From Planctomycetota bacterium (GTDB lineage Bacteria; Planctomycetota; PLA2; JAEUHO01): a stretch of 6,416 nt of DNA. Shown here piece after piece: positions 5,234 to 6,416 of the stretch. Made by a program: the position numbers and the translations under genes. The notes below the pieces were generated by a model, which was given only the letters and a program-made list of their open reading frames with translations, had not been told where the DNA came from and made no database searches. Where the stretch lies: assembly GCA_024639415.1 (NCBI GenBank), contig JAHEIK010000188.1:1-6416 (forward strand), given 5' to 3'. Every line of letters begins with the position of its first letter. The first letter of the stretch is position 1.

Positions 5234-6220
5234 ATGGACCGAAACACGCTGCGCTGCTGCACTGCGCTTCTCGCCGGTGTGGCACTTCTGGCGCTTGCGG
5301 CATGTTCGGGCAGTCCCCTGACGAGCGCGGAAACCGGCGTGGCCGCAGCGGCCGCCCCCGGGGCACCCGTCCATCAGGCCTGGACCACGCCGGCGGCGGG
5401 TGGCACGTACGCCGCGCGCGCCGCCCAAGACGGGGCACTGCAGCCCGCACCCCGCGCCGTCGGTGGCGCGCCCGTGGTGACCACCGTCCCTGTGGCCGAC
5501 AGCACGGCCGTCTGGTCGCAGGCCGGCACACCTCCGCTGCCCCCCCCGCCGGATCAGAGCATTCCGGTCGTTGGTGCGCCCGTCGCAGGTCCGGCCGTCG
5601 TGGCCCCCGGCACGGTCTGCGCGCCCGATCCCTGCGCAGCGCCCGTGGCGACCGCGACCAGGCTCGTGACGCCTGAGCGCTCCTACAGCGGCTGCTGGCC
5701 GCCCTGCAACGACGGCATCAGCCAGTGGCACGTGCGCCCGGTCATCGGTCTTGCGTTCTCGGAGGGCACGGACAACTTCGAGGAGTGCTCGTACTTCGGC
5801 GTGGACGTCGGCCGCACGTTCTGCGGCTGCTGGGGGCTCGACCTCTACTACCGCTACAACACCGGCCGCTTCGAGCGCCAGCAGCCCAACGGCATTGCGA
5901 AGGACGGCGGGGAGTGGCACCACTTCGGCGCCAAGATCACCTTCGAGCGCAGCTTCGGCCAGAGCTCGAAGCTGTACGCGTGGGGCGGCGTCGGCGCCGG
6001 CTACTTCACGACGAACGACTACTTCACCGACGACAGCGGCTTCGAGGTCTTCGGCGAGGCCGGCATCGGCTACAACCTCAGCCGCAACTGGCGCGTACGC
6101 GCCGGGGTGAACGTGCACGGCATGGACACCGACGTGACGCGCTTCCTGCCTGCCAACGACGGCGACAGCCGCTGGCTCTGGATCATCGCGCCGGTCATCG
6201 AGCTCGAAGGCAGCTTCTAA
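5234..6220 (+). CDS. Putative outer-membrane lipoprotein with Ala/Pro linker and 8-stranded beta-barrel domain
   Basis: I do not recognise a named family; the product has 328 residues. Residues 1-24 form a lipoprotein signal peptide with Arg3 and Arg7, a hydrophobic core ALLAGVALLALA and the lipobox LAAC. Cys24 would be lipidated, and Ser at +2 suggests outer-membrane sorting. Residues 25 to about 150 are an Ala/Pro/Val-rich, low-complexity linker including PPLPPPP. Cysteines occur as CAPDPC (129, 134), CWPPC (154, 158), Cys185 and CGC (197, 199). Residues 164-328 show eight alternating amphipathic segments rich in Gly and aromatics: 164-176, 186-197, 200-214, 228-240, 246-260, 269-282, 286-295 and 314-328. 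The terminal residue is Phe, as in barrels recognised by BamA. This resembles the OmpA/OmpW-like small-barrel superfamily (for example GEAGIGYNLSRNWRVRAGVNVHG). The start is set by a strong ribosome binding site. It stands alone, divergent from aat. The substrate or partner is unknown. Confidence 0.8.
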   Translation: MDRNTLRCCTALLAGVALLALAACSGSPLTSAETGVAAAAAPGAPVHQAWTTPAAGGTYAARAAQDGALQPAPRAVGGAPVVTTVPVADSTAVWSQAGTPPLPPPPDQSIPVVGAPVAGPAVVAPGTVCAPDPCAAPVATATRLVTPERSYSGCWPPCNDGISQWHVRPVIGLAFSEGTDNFEECSYFGVDVGRTFCGCWGLDLYYRYNTGRFERQQPNGIAKDGGEWHHFGAKITFERSFGQSSKLYAWGGVGAGYFTTNDYFTDDSGFEVFGEAGIGYNLSRNWRVRAGVNVHGMDTDVTRFLPANDGDSRWLWIIAPVIELEGSF

Positions 6221-6271
6221 GGCCCCGCGAGGGGCCCACGGACGGGGGCCGGGCCAGCGGACCCGACCCCC
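6221..6271 (+). terminator. Two tandem GC hairpins after the lipoprotein stop, probable transcript end
   Basis: Directly after the TAA, GGCCCC (6221-6226) pairs with GGGGCC (6231-6236) around GCGA, a GNRA-type tetraloop. Then GGGGG (6244-6248) pairs with CCCCC (6267-6271), with CGGG (6250-6253) and CCCG (6262-6265) pairing inside around an 8-nt loop. No T-tract follows either hairpin, so a classical intrinsic terminator is not shown. They may end or protect the lipoprotein mRNA. Confidence 0.45.
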
Positions 6272-6416
6272 TGGGAACGTCCATCTTCCGCGACATACGA
6301 TGAAGGAGTTCGACAGGATCGACGCCGCCCGGGGCCAAACGGCCGGGTGTCTCAGCGCGCGTAACATCCTGACGGAAAACAACTTGTGGTGGCCGGGGAC
6401 GACTTGGTGGGCGGTT
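6272..6416. other. Distal intergenic sequence, no gene called
   Basis: A frame opens at ATG 6300 and stays open to the window edge (39 codons, MKEFDRIDAARGQTAGCLSA and onward, then Trp-rich). It has no ribosome binding site and no recognisable family features. A GTG-led frame near 6384 (VVAGDDLVGG) also runs off the edge. Neither can be judged without more sequence. Confidence 0.3.

Noticed and set aside
4561..5676. 371-codon + strand frame opposite aat and overlapping the lipoprotein start
   Set aside because: aat is certain on the other strand and the 3' part overlaps the lipoprotein in a different frame. It is Arg/Pro/Gly-rich, as expected of a shadow frame.
5162..6382. 406-codon open frame on the - strand across the lipoprotein gene
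   Set aside because: It is antisense to a gene with a clear signal peptide, ribosome binding site and barrel pattern. It shows Ala/Val/Arg-rich shadow composition and no recognisable motif.
6300..6416. Small gene starting at ATG 6300 and running off the window
   Set aside because: It has no ribosome binding site and no recognisable features, and only 39 codons are visible. An open frame of this length is expected by chance at this GC content.

Overview
This window is high-GC bacterial DNA. It carries the 3' part of an F-type ATP synthase operon followed by two unrelated genes. The organism is a diderm (Gram-negative-type) bacterium, because the last gene encodes a lipoprotein with an outer-membrane beta-barrel ending in phenylalanine. 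From memory of family sequences, the gamma N-terminus (MAKPRAILKRTQSVKNIAKITKTM), the alpha P-loop GDRKTGKT and the beta stretch around the LERKI.EKGIYPAVDPL region look planctomycete-like. That placement is an inference and no search was run.

Layout. Bases 1-4096 hold atpA (5' end outside the window), atpG, atpD and atpC, all on the + strand in the canonical alpha-gamma-beta-epsilon order. Together they encode most of the soluble F1 motor. The gaps are 70 nt (atpA-atpG), 15 nt (atpG-atpD) and 72 nt (atpD-atpC). A perfect hairpin lies right after the atpA stop, and a perfect 26-bp palindrome overlaps the atpD stop. Neither has a T-tract. Bases 4097-4374 are a convergent intergenic gap, mostly filled by a 208-nt block bounded by 19-nt perfect inverted repeats. 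This block looks like a non-coding dispersed-repeat or MITE-like insertion. Bases 4375-5043 (- strand) encode Aat, the leucyl/phenylalanyl-tRNA-protein transferase of the bacterial N-degron pathway. Bases 5044-5233 are a divergent intergenic region with two hairpins and a strong ribosome binding site. Bases 5234-6220 (+) encode an uncharacterised lipoprotein with an Ala/Pro-rich linker, several Cys pairs and a probable 8-stranded barrel. Two GC-rich hairpins follow its stop codon. I call no gene in the last 145 bases.

The four atp genes act together as the rotary ATP synthase. Aat and the lipoprotein have no evident functional link to them or to each other. I see no defence system, CRISPR array, RNA gene or transposase. 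I do not see a convincing new multi-gene system. The points most worth a second look are the gene-end hairpins of the two three-copy ATP synthase subunits, the inverted-repeat element and the lipoprotein-barrel.
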